Origin: an uncultured Bacillaceae bacterium | GTDB lineage: Bacteria; Bacillota; Bacilli; Bacillales; Cytobacillaceae | DNA: 64,000 nucleotides | Assembly: GCA_937995745.1 (NCBI GenBank) | Contig: CALKIU010000069.1 | Span: 1 to 64,000, forward strand | Direction: 5' to 3' | Part shown: piece after piece, positions 1-10,890 of the stretch | Numbering within the stretch: position 1 is the first letter of the stretch | How the letters are laid out: every line of letters starts with the position of its first letter | Position numbers and translations under genes: made by a program | The notes under the pieces: model-generated | What the model saw: the letters and a program-made list of their open reading frames with translations, nothing else | What the model was told of the DNA's origin: nothing | The model's database searches: none

Positions 1-58
1 ATAGAGCAACGGCCTTCTAAGCCGTCGGTCGGGAGTTCGAATCTCTCCTGGGACGCCA
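1..58 (+). tRNA. tRNA-Arg (anticodon TCT), 5' end outside the window
   Basis: The anticodon arm has the stem CGGC/GCCG around the seven-base loop CTTCTAA, which gives anticodon TCT (arginine, AGA codons). The T arm carries the GTTCGAAT-type loop, and the 3' acceptor strand ends in an encoded CCA at 56-58. The 5' acceptor strand and most of the D arm lie before base 1, so the gene is partial only because the window starts inside it. Confidence 0.93.
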
Positions 59-88
59 TTTATTTATACACCATTTTTTGTACATATT

Positions 89-132
89 CCGTTAAACAAA
101 TGTTCACATTTGTTTAACGGTTTTTATTTTTT
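89..132 (+). terminator. Intrinsic terminator of the tRNA gene
   Basis: A perfect 14-bp stem (89-102 with 107-120) closes a TTCA loop and is followed directly by a T-rich run to 132. It ends the tRNA transcript. Confidence 0.9.
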
Positions 133-397
133 CTCCATACTTGTTCCCCTTGAGCTCATCGGATATCCGCGGAATCATTTTCCCCCTCATACACAAAAAA
201 ACTGAAAATCAGCGCATTATAAAGACCGTTTGAAGATATCCGGCAAAAGTTTCGGCGGTTTTTAAATAAAAGCTTCCCGGCATTTTAAGCTGAACAAGCA
301 GATATAAACAGCGCCGCCGCAAAGAGACGCTTAAAAGCGTTTAAGCGCATAAGAATATTAAAAATGTAAAAATATCAAATAATTTATGAAAGAAGTG
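133..397. other. Intergenic region without a recognisable gene
   Basis: AT-rich spacer between the tRNA terminator and the ilv promoter. No open frame with a ribosome binding site and family-like sequence was seen on either strand. Confidence 0.6.
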
Positions 398-426
398 TTG
401 ACGGAAAGGAAAAATACGAGTAAGAT
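398..426 (+). promoter_or_regulatory. Sigma-A promoter of the ilv-leu operon
   Basis: TTGACG (398-403), a 17-base spacer and TAAGAT (421-426). Transcription would start near 433, giving a leader of about 470 nt before ilvB. That is similar in length to the long ilv-leu leader of B. subtilis. No convincing CodY or CcpA operator was picked out by eye. Confidence 0.65.
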
Positions 427-596
427 AGTCTTCAAATAAAATTTATTCCTGTACTTAAGTAAAACATTAAAGAAAGATTGAATCGGCAAAAAATTTTTTA
501 CAGCCGCAGGAAAAGTTCTTTTTTCGAATTATTTTTAATACTTTAATAACTGACAACAAGATTATTTCATAACCGTTTTACAAGTATATACAGCCA

Positions 597-872
597 AAGC
601 GATGAAGAGGACAAGTAGTTTATTGTGAAAGGTTCAACAGAGAGCCGGGATTGGTGGAAACCGGTAGCCGCACAATAAATGAACTCACCTCCGAGTATCA
701 TTCTGAACGAAGTCACTTCCAGTAGGAATGATCGAGTGTCCGCACTCGTTACCAAAAAAAATAAGTGCACGCGTAATGCGTGAATAAGGGTGGTACCGTG
801 GAACAGGATCAAAAGCCTTTTCACCCCTTTGCCTTCATGAGGTTATAGGGTTGGAGAGGTTTTTTATTTTTT
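597..872 (+). promoter_or_regulatory. T-box riboswitch, leucine type, upstream of ilvB
   Basis: Stem I begins with the conserved GATGA...AAGTAG segment near 601-616. The specifier side reads GAA-CTC-ACC, with the CTC leucine codon at 684-686, directly after the stem strand CACAATAAA. The conserved T-box AGGGTGGTACCGTG lies at 787-800; its TGGT can pair with the uncharged tRNA end ACCA. A terminator hairpin with a T run (about 812-872) follows and would be displaced by the antiterminator when tRNA-Leu is uncharged. This makes the operon respond to leucine starvation. Confidence 0.95.
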
Positions 873-905
873 GAAAACTAACTGATGGATTGAGGAGGTC
901 AACAA

Positions 906-2633
906 ATGTTACATGAAACCGCCTTTACCAGTGGAAATACGAAAGCTGAATCAAAACCTATGAGCGGGGCGGAACTTTTACTAAGGGCGCTGATTGAAGA
1001 AAACGTCGAAGTCATCTTTGGTTATCCGGGAGGTGCGGTTCTGCCGTTATATGATGAAATATATGATGCCGATATTGCCCACGTGTTGCCGAGGCACGAA
1101 CAGGGAGGAATCCACGCGGCAGAAGGATATGCGCGCATTACCGGAAAACCGGGAGTCGTCATCGTTACATCCGGACCCGGTGCGACAAATATTGTTACGG
1201 GTTTGACCGATGCTATGATGGATTCATTGCCGCTTGTCGTGTTTACGGGACAGGTTGCCACCAATGTGATTGGTACTGACGCTTTCCAGGAAGCGGATAT
1301 TATGGGAATAACGACCCCGATAACAAAATATAATTACCAAGTTCGAAATATTGAGGATATTCCCCGTATTGTAAAAGAAGCTTTTTACATTGCCCAATCG
1401 GGCAGACCGGGACCGGTTTTGATTGATTTGCCGAAAAACATTGTCACTGGAAAAGCTCAAGTCAGTGAGGATGTGGAAATCCATCTGCCCGGCTATCAAC
1501 CGACGACAAAGCCGAATTATTTGCAAATCCGCAAATTAACCGAGGCTGTCAGCAGAGCGAAAAAGCCGGTCATTTTGGCAGGCGCGGGCATTCTTCATGC
1601 AAAAGCAACGGAAGAACTGAAACAATATGCCGAGATGCAAAGAATCCCGGTTGTCCATACATTGTTGGGGCTGGGAGGATTCCCTGCAGATCACGAACTT
1701 TTTGTCGGGATGGCCGGAATGCACGGATGCTATGCGGCCAATATGGCTCTTAATGAAGCGGACCTCCTTATTAACATCGGCGCAAGATTCGATGACCGGT
1801 TGACAGGAAACTTGGATAAGTTTGCTCCGAATGCGATTGTGGCCCATGTGGACATCGATCCGGCGGAAATCGGCAAAAATGTCCCGACCAAGATTCCGGT
1901 TGTAGCTGATGCGAAAGAGGCCTTAAAAGAGCTGATTGCCCAAAAAGGCGAGCAGCCGCAAACGGAGGAATGGCTGGCAACCATTCAAACATGGAAAAGG
2001 GATTATCCGTACACATATGAAGATGACGGTTCCTTGTTAAAACCTCAGAAAGTCATTGAAATGCTATACGAAAAAACAAACGGCGAAGCCATCGTTGTAA
2101 CGGATGTGGGCCAGCATCAAATGTGGGCCGCCCAATATTACAAGTTCAAAAACCCCCACAGATGGGTGACATCAGGCGGTTTGGGCACCATGGGCTTCGG
2201 TTTGCCGGCAAGCATCGGAGCTTCCATAGCGGACCGGGACGCAACCGTATTGTGTATCACGGGAGACGGAAGTTTCCAAATGTGCAGCCAGGAGCTCGCA
2301 GTGGTAAAAGAGTTGAATTTGCCTGTTAAAATCATTATTTTAAATAATACGGCTCTTGGAATGGTAAGACAATGGCAAGAGTTATTTTACGAGAAACGAT
2401 ACTCCCACAGCAAGATTCCTGTTCAGCCGTCTTTTGAAAAATTGGCGGAAGCCTACGGCATCCAAGGTTATACCGTCAGCGACGCAGAAGAAGCGGACCG
2501 CGTCTTAACTGAGGCTTTGAGCCATCGCGAGCCCGTGCTGATTGATTTCCGCATCGATCCGGAAGAGAATGTGTTTCCGATGGTTGCTCCTGGAAAGGGA
2601 TTGAGTGAAATGGCAGGTGTCAAAAAACGATGA
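906..2633 (+). CDS. ilvB: Acetolactate synthase, large (catalytic) subunit
   Basis: 575 residues, the usual length. The enzyme uses thiamine diphosphate to condense two pyruvates, or pyruvate and 2-oxobutyrate, as the first common step of valine, leucine and isoleucine synthesis. Visible signatures are the N-terminal [12 protein letters not shown] region, the catalytic glutamate in LPRHEQGG, the GPGATN motif, and the C-terminal thiamine-binding GDGS...LNN segment (about residues 455-480). The ATG has a strong GAGGAGG site 8 bases upstream. Its stop overlaps the ilvN start by four bases, indicating translational coupling with the regulatory subunit. It is the first gene behind the leucine T-box. 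Confidence 0.98.
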   Translation: MLHETAFTSGNTKAESKPMSGAELLLRALIEENVEVIFGYPGGAVLPLYDEIYDADIAHVLPRHEQGGIHAAEGYARITGKPGVVIVTSGPGATNIVTGLTDAMMDSLPLVVFTGQVATNVIGTDAFQEADIMGITTPITKYNYQVRNIEDIPRIVKEAFYIAQSGRPGPVLIDLPKNIVTGKAQVSEDVEIHLPGYQPTTKPNYLQIRKLTEAVSRAKKPVILAGAGILHAKATEELKQYAEMQRIPVVHTLLGLGGFPADHELFVGMAGMHGCYAANMALNEADLLINIGARFDDRLTGNLDKFAPNAIVAHVDIDPAEIGKNVPTKIPVVADAKEALKELIAQKGEQPQTEEWLATIQTWKRDYPYTYEDDGSLLKPQKVIEMLYEKTNGEAIVVTDVGQHQMWAAQYYKFKNPHRWVTSGGLGTMGFGLPASIGASIADRDATVLCITGDGSFQMCSQELAVVKELNLPVKIIILNNTALGMVRQWQELFYEKRYSHSKIPVQPSFEKLAEAYGIQGYTVSDAEEADRVLTEALSHREPVLIDFRIDPEENVFPMVAPGKGLSEMAGVKKR

Positions 2634-3151
2634 AGAAAAGAATTATCAATTTAACAGTCAATAACAGACCGGGAGTACTGAACCGCATCACCAATCTGTT
2701 TTCAAAAAGGAACTATAATATTGAGAGCATTACGGTCGGCCATTCCGAACAGGAAGGCGTTTCAAGAATCACCTGTGTGGTGAATGTCGACAATGACCGG
2801 ATCATTGAGCAGATTACAAAACAATTAAACAAACAGATTGATGTTTTGAAGGTGACGGATATCACCGATCAGGCCATTGTGGCAAGAGAGCTGGCGTTGG
2901 TAAAAGTGCTGGCCACCCCAAGCATCAGAAGCGAAATCTATTCGTTGATTGAACCGTTCAGAGCCTCCATTATTGACGTGGGGAAAGACAGTCTTGTCAT
3001 TCAGATTACGGGAGATCCGGACAAAATCGACGCCTTTATCGAGCTTGTCCGCCCCTATGGAATAAAGGAGCTTGCCCGGACAGGCACAACGGCCTTCCTA
3101 AGGGGCACTCAGCGTTTGCCGAGCCAAGCAAAAAATATTTCCATTTTGTAA
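2630..3151 (+). CDS. ilvN: Acetolactate synthase, small regulatory subunit
   Basis: 173 residues. The N-terminal ACT domain is clear ([17 protein letters not shown], residues about 10-26), followed by the typical NIESITVG and SRITCVV segments. A C-terminal ALS-type domain (about 90-165) carries the [12 protein letters not shown] segment. The family activates the catalytic subunit and mediates valine feedback inhibition. The ATG overlaps the ilvB stop (ATGA), so the two are probably made in fixed ratio. Confidence 0.97.
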   Translation: MKKRIINLTVNNRPGVLNRITNLFSKRNYNIESITVGHSEQEGVSRITCVVNVDNDRIIEQITKQLNKQIDVLKVTDITDQAIVARELALVKVLATPSIRSEIYSLIEPFRASIIDVGKDSLVIQITGDPDKIDAFIELVRPYGIKELARTGTTAFLRGTQRLPSQAKNISIL

Positions 3152-3179
3152 AATGATTGCTATAATCGCGGCACGCGTC

Positions 3180-3198
3180 CATCACCGTGACGGTGATG
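3180..3198 (+). other. GC-rich hairpin between ilvN and ilvC
   Basis: CATCACCG (3180-3187) pairs with CGGTGATG (3191-3198) around a TGA loop, and flanking GCGG/CCGC bases can extend it. There is no T run, so it is not a terminator. In B. subtilis the ilv-leu mRNA is processed upstream of ilvC and stabilised by a stem-loop; a similar role here is an inference from position. Confidence 0.5.
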
Positions 3199-3230
3199 AG
3201 CCGGCCCGCTTATTATAGATTCAGCAGTAA

Positions 3231-4277
<1,047 letters not shown>

Positions 4278-4317
4278 CCCTGCTGTTTACATGATACAAA
4301 GATTGAACTTGACAAAA

Positions 4318-4357
4318 CGGGAGGCAGTGAAACACTGCCTCCAAGAATTTCTTTTTT
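4318..4357 (+). terminator. Intrinsic terminator between ilvC and leuB
   Basis: A perfect 10-bp stem GGAGGCAGTG/CACTGCCTCC (4320-4342) with an AAA loop is followed a few bases later by TTTCTTTTTT. It lies exactly where leuA is found in related operons and may reduce leuBCD transcription relative to ilvBNC. Confidence 0.75.
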
Positions 4358-4411
4358 AATAAGGTTTGCGAAACCAGCCAAAACAATGGACGACTGGATG
4401 GAGGTTCAAAC

Positions 4412-5503
4412 ATGGAAAAACGGATCGCTGTCCTCCCGGGGGACGGGATAGGTCAAGAAATTACACAGGGAGCCGTTGATGTTTTACAAACGGTAGGCGA
4501 AAAATTCGGCCACAAATTTCATTTTGAGTACGGAAAAATCGGCGGCACCGCTGTTGATGAAGTCGGCACGCCGCTTCCTGACGAAACGCTGGAGATGTGC
4601 AAAAAAAGCGATGCGGTACTCTTGGGAGCGGTCGGCGGGCCGAAATATGATACGCTTCCTGTTCATTTGCGCCCGGAAAAAGGATTGCTGAAAATCAGAA
4701 AAGAGTTGGGGCTTTACGCCAACTTGCGGCCGACTACCTATTTTGAAAGCCTGGCCGACGCGGCTCCGTTGAAAAAATCTGTCATTGAAGGCGTCGATTT
4801 GCTGATTGTCAGGGAATTAACAGGGGGAATTTATTTCGGGCGTCCGAGCGAACGCTTGGAAAAAGACGGTCAGGAGGCCGTAGTTGACACACTTTTTTAT
4901 ACGAAGGAAGAGATGGTCCGGGTCATCAGATTGGCTTTTGAACTGGCGCGTAACCGCAGAAAAAAGGTGACGTCTGTGGACAAGGCAAATGTTCTTGAAT
5001 CCAGCCGCATGTGGAGGGAGACGGCTGAAGAAATTGCCAAGGATTATCCCGATGTGGAATTGAATCATATGCTCGTTGATAATGCGGCCATGCAATTAAT
5101 CAGATATCCGAAACAATTCGATGTCATCGTGACGGAAAACATGTTTGGCGATATCTTGAGCGACGAGGCTTCGATGTTGACCGGTTCTTTGGGAATGCTG
5201 CCATCGGCAAGCTTGTCCGAGAACGGCCCGTATTTGTACGAGCCCATTCACGGTTCGGCTCCTGATATTGCCGGCCGGAATATTGCCAATCCCTTGGCAA
5301 CTATCTTGTCCGCTGCAATGCTTCTCCGCCTGTCTTTCGGGCTGGAAAAAGAGGCTATGGCGGTGGAACAAGCCGTTCACACAGTATTAAATCAAGGATA
5401 CCGGACAAAAGATATTGCGGCTGAAGGCCAGGATTATTTGACTACAACCGAGATGGTGGAAAAAGTTAAAGAAGCGGTGCTGCAAACAGAGACAGTTTCT
5501 TAA
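4412..5503 (+). CDS. leuB: 3-isopropylmalate dehydrogenase
   Basis: 363 residues. It oxidises and decarboxylates 3-isopropylmalate with NAD in leucine synthesis. It has the N-terminal [11 protein letters not shown] motif, the substrate-binding [16 protein letters not shown] segment, the metal-binding [14 protein letters not shown] segment and the NAD-binding loop [14 protein letters not shown]. It starts at ATG 4412 behind TGGAGG. leuA normally precedes this gene in Bacillus, but here ilvC and a terminator precede it. Confidence 0.97.
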   Translation: MEKRIAVLPGDGIGQEITQGAVDVLQTVGEKFGHKFHFEYGKIGGTAVDEVGTPLPDETLEMCKKSDAVLLGAVGGPKYDTLPVHLRPEKGLLKIRKELGLYANLRPTTYFESLADAAPLKKSVIEGVDLLIVRELTGGIYFGRPSERLEKDGQEAVVDTLFYTKEEMVRVIRLAFELARNRRKKVTSVDKANVLESSRMWRETAEEIAKDYPDVELNHMLVDNAAMQLIRYPKQFDVIVTENMFGDILSDEASMLTGSLGMLPSASLSENGPYLYEPIHGSAPDIAGRNIANPLATILSAAMLLRLSFGLEKEAMAVEQAVHTVLNQGYRTKDIAAEGQDYLTTTEMVEKVKEAVLQTETVS

Positions 5504-5645
5504 AAGGCGTTTTATGATGCGGCAAATGCGGCCGGAATGACGGCGGCCGTATTTGCCTTTCTGTCATTGGCTGTTTTTGCAAGCCTTGTTTTTGCAAAAA
5601 CCACATTTTTCGATGCAGATTCGACCTATTGCAAGGAGGATTCTT

Positions 5646-7052
5646 ATGGGGAAAAACATTGTTGATAAAATTTGGGAAAGGCACGTTGTTCACAGGGAAG
5701 AGGGGAAACCGGATCTTCTTTACGTTGATCTTCACCTCATCCATGAAGTCACTTCTCCGCAGGCATTTTCCGGCTTGAGAATGAAAAACCGCAAAGTGAG
5801 AAGACCGGATAAAACGTTCGCTACGATGGACCACAATGTCCCGACCATCAACCGCAATGTCGTGGAAGATGAAGTGGCTTTAAATCAGATGAAGACTTTG
5901 GAGAAAAACTGTGCAGAATTCGGCATCGAACTTGCGGGCATTGACAGTCCGTACCAAGGTATCGTTCACGTCATCGGACCGGAGCTCGGTTTGACACAGC
6001 CCGGAAAAATCATTGTTTGCGGCGACAGCCATACATCCACTCACGGCGCTTTCGGCGCGCTCGCTTTTGGAATCGGAACAAGCGAAGTGGAGCATGTGTT
6101 GGCGACACAAACGATTTGGCAAACAAAACCGAAGACGTTGAAATTAGAAATTAACGGAAAACTTGGCCCTGGCGTTTCCGCCAAAGACGTCATCCTGTAT
6201 ATTTTGGCCAAACACGGTGTCAATTTCGGCACCGGATACGTCATCGAATATTGCGGGGAAGTCGTCCGAAATTTCTCTATGGAAGAGCGGATGACAATTT
6301 GCAATATGTCCATTGAAGGCGGTGCCCGTGCAGGTTTGGTGAGCCCGGATGAGAAGACGTTTGAATATTTGCGGGGCAGAAAATACGCACCGAAAGGCGA
6401 AAAGTTTGATAAGTTTGTTGAATATTGGAAGACTCTGGCTTCTGACGAAGATGCCGAATACGACAAAGTGATTACGGTTAATGCCGAAGAGATTGCCCCG
6501 ATGGTCAGCTGGGGAACGAACCCTTCCATGACTTCGCCTGTAGATGGTTCCGTTCCGACTTTGGCGGATTGCAAAACAGAAACGGAAAGACTTTCTTTGA
6601 AACGGGCTTTGGAGTACATGGGATTGAAAGAAGGGCAAAAAATCGAAGACATTCAAATCCAGCATGTGTTCATCGGTTCTTGCACAAACTCCCGTATCGA
6701 GGATATCCGGGCGGCAGCGGCGATTGCCAAAGGACGGAAAGTGAATCCTGGAGTCCGTGCTGTCGTGGTACCCGGTTCGCAGCAAGTGAAAAAGCAAGCC
6801 GAAGAAGAAGGATTGGCCAAAATTTTAATAGACGCCGGATTTGAATGGAGAGACTCCGGCTGCAGCATGTGTTTGAGCATGAACGGAGACAGGGTTCCGA
6901 GCGGCGAGCATTGCGCATCCACTTCCAACCGGAACTTTGAGGGCCGTCAGGGAGCAGGTGCGCGCACCCATTTAGTCAGCCCGGCCATGGCTGCCGCTGC
7001 GGCTATATACGGCCGTTTTGTTGATATCAGAAAATTGACGCCTGTTGAATGA
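5646..7052 (+). CDS. leuC: 3-isopropylmalate dehydratase, large subunit
   Basis: 468 residues. With LeuD it isomerises 2- to 3-isopropylmalate using a [4Fe-4S] cluster. The cluster cysteines are visible in [10 protein letters not shown] and in [10 protein letters not shown] (C-x2-C). The N-terminal [12 protein letters not shown] and ATMDHNVPT segments are typical. ATG 5646 follows AAGGAGGA; a frame extension of 31 codons upstream lies in the intergenic region and has no family-like sequence, so it was excluded. Confidence 0.97.
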   Translation: MGKNIVDKIWERHVVHREEGKPDLLYVDLHLIHEVTSPQAFSGLRMKNRKVRRPDKTFATMDHNVPTINRNVVEDEVALNQMKTLEKNCAEFGIELAGIDSPYQGIVHVIGPELGLTQPGKIIVCGDSHTSTHGAFGALAFGIGTSEVEHVLATQTIWQTKPKTLKLEINGKLGPGVSAKDVILYILAKHGVNFGTGYVIEYCGEVVRNFSMEERMTICNMSIEGGARAGLVSPDEKTFEYLRGRKYAPKGEKFDKFVEYWKTLASDEDAEYDKVITVNAEEIAPMVSWGTNPSMTSPVDGSVPTLADCKTETERLSLKRALEYMGLKEGQKIEDIQIQHVFIGSCTNSRIEDIRAAAAIAKGRKVNPGVRAVVVPGSQQVKKQAEEEGLAKILIDAGFEWRDSGCSMCLSMNGDRVPSGEHCASTSNRNFEGRQGAGARTHLVSPAMAAAAAIYGRFVDIRKLTPVE

Positions 7053-7083
7053 GAGTAAACAGACTGAAAAGGAGGATTTCGTC

Positions 7084-7683
7084 TTGAGCGGTTTCAAAGA
7101 ATTTGAAGGAAAAGCGGTAGCGATGAATCGCGCCAACGTGGATACAGACCAAATCATCCCGAAACAATTTTTGAAAAGAACCGAAAAAACAGGATTCGGC
7201 AAATTCTTGTTTTACGACTGGAGATACAATCCCGACGGAAGCGAAAATGAAGAATTTGAATTGAACCGTCCGGAAAATAAAGGAGCGACCATTCTCATTG
7301 CCAACGAAAACTTCGGCTGCGGTTCATCAAGGGAACATGCTCCGTGGGCGCTGCTTGATTATGGCTTTAAAGTGATCATCGCTCCATCTTTTGCTGACAT
7401 TTTTTATCAAAATTGCTTGAAAAACGGCATGCTGCCAATTCCTTTGAAACAGGCAGAAGTGGATTATTTGCTGGAGAGAGCCGAGAAACAACCGTATTAT
7501 CTTCATGTGGATCTGGAAAAACAAAAGGTTTCCGACAAAGAAGGCTTTGAGGCCGGTTTTGACATCCATCCGTATTGGAAAAAACTCTTAATTAACGGAT
7601 GGGATGAAATTGAAATCACTCTGCAGTTAAAGGATAAAATCGAAGAATTTGAAAGAACGAAAGATCCGTATACAATTTTTTAA
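7084..7683 (+). CDS. leuD: 3-isopropylmalate dehydratase, small subunit
   Basis: 199 residues, matching the B. subtilis length with this start. The swivelling-domain signatures NVDTDQIIPKQFLKR and FGCGSSREHAPWAL are present. The start is TTG 7084 with AAAAGGAGG eight bases upstream; an alternative TTG inside the end of leuC has no ribosome binding site. It is the last gene of the leucine set, followed by a hairpin. Confidence 0.96.
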   Translation: MSGFKEFEGKAVAMNRANVDTDQIIPKQFLKRTEKTGFGKFLFYDWRYNPDGSENEEFELNRPENKGATILIANENFGCGSSREHAPWALLDYGFKVIIAPSFADIFYQNCLKNGMLPIPLKQAEVDYLLERAEKQPYYLHVDLEKQKVSDKEGFEAGFDIHPYWKKLLINGWDEIEITLQLKDKIEEFERTKDPYTIF

Positions 7684-7704
7684 CAAAGGAAGCAGCCGTG
7701 CATA

Positions 7705-7750
7705 TTCTCCCGCCCGAGACAGCCGTATCGGGCGGGAGAACTTCTTTATT
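7705..7750 (+). terminator. Terminator hairpin after leuD
   Basis: An 11-bp perfect stem CTCCCGCCCGA/TCGGGCGGGAG (7707-7738) is followed by a weak T-rich segment (CTTCTTTATT). It is the likely end of the ilv-leu transcript. Confidence 0.7.
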
Positions 7751-7886
7751 AAGCGGGGATGGCCGGCATCAGGCGATGCGGTCCTTCCATCTTTCGGCAA
7801 CTTTTATTGCCGCCGCACCGAATGTCTTTGTTTTTCGAAAATATCATGCTAAACTAACCTCAACAGGATTTAGAGGCGGTTTTTTT

Positions 7887-8903
7887 ATGAGAAAACGGAA
7901 AGGTAAAAAAAGAGACGGAAAAGTGATCCTTTTTCCTGATTTTGTGCGAAGATCTTTGGAAAAAGGCCTTGAATGCCTGCAAAATAAAAATTACAGCCAA
8001 GCTGTCGGGATATTTGAAGATACTTTGTCCCATTCTCCCGATAACCGCGATGTATATATCGGCCTTTTATTGGCTTATTATGAAAGTGGAATGTTGCAAA
8101 AGGCAAAAGAAATCGCCGAAGAAATGTTATCAAAAAAAATCGGCGATTACCTCGACACCGTGGAATTATATATGATGGTTCTTGTCCAGTTGCAAGAATA
8201 TGAAAAGCTGGCGAAAACGATTTATGCCGTTCTGAAAGAACAAGCCGTTCCGCCTGAAAAAAGGGCCGGTTTTGCAAAAATGCTTGAATATGCGAACCGG
8301 ATGCAGGAGGAGAAACGGGCAAGGCCGGCGGAAACGGAAGAAGAGCGCCCGACGCTCAGGCTGACGGAGACGAAAGATCCGACCAAACTTGTTTTAAAAA
8401 TAGCCGAATTGAGCGAAAAAAATGCCGGGATGTACATTGAGGAGATGAAAGAATATCTTCGCTTGCCGGACGGCCATCCTTTTTTAAAAACGATGCTTCT
8501 CAACTTGTTAAAAGAGCAGGGTTGCAAAGAGAAAGTGAACATTTTTAAGTTTGGCGGACAAAAGGTTGTCATTCCCGCGGAACTGCCGGATTCAAACAAA
8601 AGCGAACAGAAGTTGGAGATTGAAAAAATATTGCAGCAGCAATTGGAAAACGAAAACCCGGTACTTTTCGCCCAAATAAAGGGACTTTTGGAAAGGCAAA
8701 CTTTTCTCCTTTATCCGTTTGGCTTCACCCCGGAGGATCCTTTTTTGTGGGCAGGTGCTTTTCATGCATCCGGCTTATCGTTTGCCGGAGGGGAAAGCGA
8801 CCTGGTGGAATTGGCCCGTCTTTACCGGGTCAAACCGGAAGAACTTGAGAAAGCATGCCGCTTTATCAAGGAATTGGAGAAAATTTCTTTTCCTGTTATA
8901 TAA
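7887..8903 (+). CDS. ysoA: Tetratricopeptide-repeat protein, YsoA-like
   Basis: 338 residues, close to B. subtilis YsoA, which also lies between leuD and tig. The basic start MRKRKGKKRDGK is followed by TPR-like helical repeats (about residues 30-120: the segments around NYSQAVGIFEDTL and GMLQKAKEIAEEML). There is a charged linker, then a C-terminal part (about 170-338) that I do not recognise as a named domain. There is no signal peptide or membrane segment. TPRs suggest protein-protein contacts, but no function is established from sequence. ATG 7887 follows GAGGCGG; upstream codons in frame fall in the leuD terminator. Confidence 0.8.
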   Translation: MRKRKGKKRDGKVILFPDFVRRSLEKGLECLQNKNYSQAVGIFEDTLSHSPDNRDVYIGLLLAYYESGMLQKAKEIAEEMLSKKIGDYLDTVELYMMVLVQLQEYEKLAKTIYAVLKEQAVPPEKRAGFAKMLEYANRMQEEKRARPAETEEERPTLRLTETKDPTKLVLKIAELSEKNAGMYIEEMKEYLRLPDGHPFLKTMLLNLLKEQGCKEKVNIFKFGGQKVVIPAELPDSNKSEQKLEIEKILQQQLENENPVLFAQIKGLLERQTFLLYPFGFTPEDPFLWAGAFHASGLSFAGGESDLVELARLYRVKPEELEKACRFIKELEKISFPVI

Positions 8904-9059
8904 TCCAAACTGTTGAAACAATGCCAACCTGTGTTATAATGAAATGGTTGTGAAGTATCATCATGCCTTTACATATCAGTCTGAATATGTTAAGTATGAT
9001 TTTCATATTCATAAATTTTTAAAAACGTACGATAAACGAGCTGTTGGAGGGAAAAGAAC

Positions 9060-10388
9060 ATGTCGGCAAAATGGGAAAAATTAGAAGGGAACCAAGGGGT
9101 TCTCACTATTGAAGTAGATGCAAAAAAAGTAGATGAAGGCTTGGATTATGCCTTTAAAAAAGTGGTAAAAGACGTCACTGTTCCCGGATTCCGCAAGGGA
9201 AAGGTGCCGCGCGCGATCTTTGAAAGACGATTTGGCGTGGAAGTGCTTTATCAGGATGCCCTTGATTACCTTCTTCCGACGGCATATGCCGAGGCGGTAA
9301 AGGAAACGGGCATTCATCCCGTCGATAGCCCTGAAATCGATATTGAGCAAATGGAGAAAGGGAAGAATCTGATTATCAAAGCAACGGTCACCGTTAAGCC
9401 GGAAGTGAAACTTGGAGAGTATAAAGGCCTGGAAGTTGAAAAACAGGACGTGGATGTGACAGACGAAGAAGTGGAAAAAGAACTGGAAGCTCTCCGGGAA
9501 CGATACGCCGAACTGGTTGTTAAAGAAGAACCGGCGGAAATGGGCGACACTGTCGTTATCGATTTTGAAGGTTTCCAAGACGGGGAAGCTTTCGAAGGCG
9601 GAAAAGGCGAAAATTATTCCCTGGAACTCGGTTCAGGCCAATTTATCCCCGGTTTTGAAGAGCAATTGGTCGGCATGAAATCTGGGGATGAAAAAGAAAT
9701 CAACGTGACATTCCCTGAAGAATATCATGCCAAAGAGCTTGCCGGCAAGCCGGCCGTATTTAAAGTAAAAGTGCATGAAGTAAAAGCAAAAGAGCTTCCG
9801 GAACTTGACGATGAATTTGCCAAAGACGTGGATGAAGAAGCGGAAACGCTTGAAGAACTGAAAAACAAAATCAGAACACGTTTGGAAGAAACGAAGAAAA
9901 CAGTTGCTGATAATAAAATCCGCGAAACAGTGATTCAAAAAGCAGCGGAAAATGCGGAGATCGACATTCCGAAAGTCATGATCGAAAACGAGATCGACCG
10001 AATGATCCGTGAGTTCGAACAACGTCTGCATATGCAAGGAATGAATCTCAATTTATATTATCAATTTACCGATGACAATGAAGAATCCCTTCGTGAGAAG
10101 ATGAGGGAAGATGCGGAAAAACGCGTACGTTCTTCTTTGACTTTAGAAGCGATCGCTGAAGCTGAAAATCTGGAAGTGACTGAAGACGAAGTTGAAGAAG
10201 AACTCAAAAAGATGGCAGACATGTATAACATGAAAGTGGAAGATGTGAAAAAGGTATTTGGAAATCTTGATGTATTAAAAGAAGACTTGAAGATTCAAAA
10301 AGCTGTTGACTTCCTCGTGGAAAACAGCAAAACGGTCGAAAAAGCCGGCGAACAAGCGGAAGAAGAAAGCGCAGAACCGGCAGAATAA
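9060..10388 (+). CDS. tig: Trigger factor, ribosome-associated chaperone and peptidyl-prolyl isomerase
   Basis: 442 residues. The domain order is typical. The N-terminal ribosome-binding domain has the signature GFRKGKVPR (about residues 43-51) that docks at L23. An FKBP-type isomerase domain spans about 150-245 ([30 protein letters not shown]). The long helical C-terminal substrate-binding arms end in an acidic tail. The ATG has GGAGGG upstream. It stands alone between terminators, next to clpX as in other Bacillaceae. Confidence 0.97.
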   Translation: MSAKWEKLEGNQGVLTIEVDAKKVDEGLDYAFKKVVKDVTVPGFRKGKVPRAIFERRFGVEVLYQDALDYLLPTAYAEAVKETGIHPVDSPEIDIEQMEKGKNLIIKATVTVKPEVKLGEYKGLEVEKQDVDVTDEEVEKELEALRERYAELVVKEEPAEMGDTVVIDFEGFQDGEAFEGGKGENYSLELGSGQFIPGFEEQLVGMKSGDEKEINVTFPEEYHAKELAGKPAVFKVKVHEVKAKELPELDDEFAKDVDEEAETLEELKNKIRTRLEETKKTVADNKIRETVIQKAAENAEIDIPKVMIENEIDRMIREFEQRLHMQGMNLNLYYQFTDDNEESLREKMREDAEKRVRSSLTLEAIAEAENLEVTEDEVEEELKKMADMYNMKVEDVKKVFGNLDVLKEDLKIQKAVDFLVENSKTVEKAGEQAEEESAEPAE

Positions 10389-10414
10389 AGAATAATGTAT
10401 TTGATTCAAGAGAA

Positions 10415-10472
10415 AAAAGGCTGTCTCAAAATGGGTTCGGTTCCCGGGCGTTTTTGAGGCAGCCCTTAATTT
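10415..10472 (+). terminator. Terminator after tig
   Basis: Stem GGCTGTCTCAAAA with TTTTTGAGGCAGCC (10419-10464), followed by a short T/A-rich stretch. Confidence 0.75.
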
Positions 10473-10890
10473 ATCAAACAGAATTTTCGGGTAAGAAGGC
10501 GGTTTTTCCTTGACATGATGGATACGGACGGAAAAAAGGAAAAAATTTCAGACAGGTTGGGATTAACATTTATTTCAATTTAGATGATTTTTTTATAAAA
10601 TAAAGATAAAACTGTTATTAAGACTTTCGGTCTGAAAAGGGAACAGGCTGAATTTTGTTTGGAGAAGGCTTATTAGTACATATTAATGATTTTCCAGACT
10701 ATAATGGGAGTAAGGGATTTCTTTTTCTTTTTTGCAGAGTTATTATTTCCCGAATCGGCATATGATGTGATACAATGCAATACATAACAATTCGAAAATA
10801 CCCTGTAAGAACAGGTTGAGTTTACAACATGTTCAACAAATATTGCAGCGTTTTCTAACGTTAACGAAGTTATCACGAGGGGTGAATAAA
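10473..10890. other. Intergenic region before clpX, with a candidate extended -10 promoter
   Basis: No gene is visible. The best promoter candidate is the extended -10 TGATACAAT (10768-10776), without a good -35; it would give a 5' leader of about 110 nt to clpX. No CtsR direct repeat or CIRCE element was seen. Confidence 0.4.

Noticed and set aside
567..824. Minus-strand open frame upstream of ilvB
   Set aside because: It lies antisense to the T-box riboswitch, whose conserved RNA sequence explains the region.
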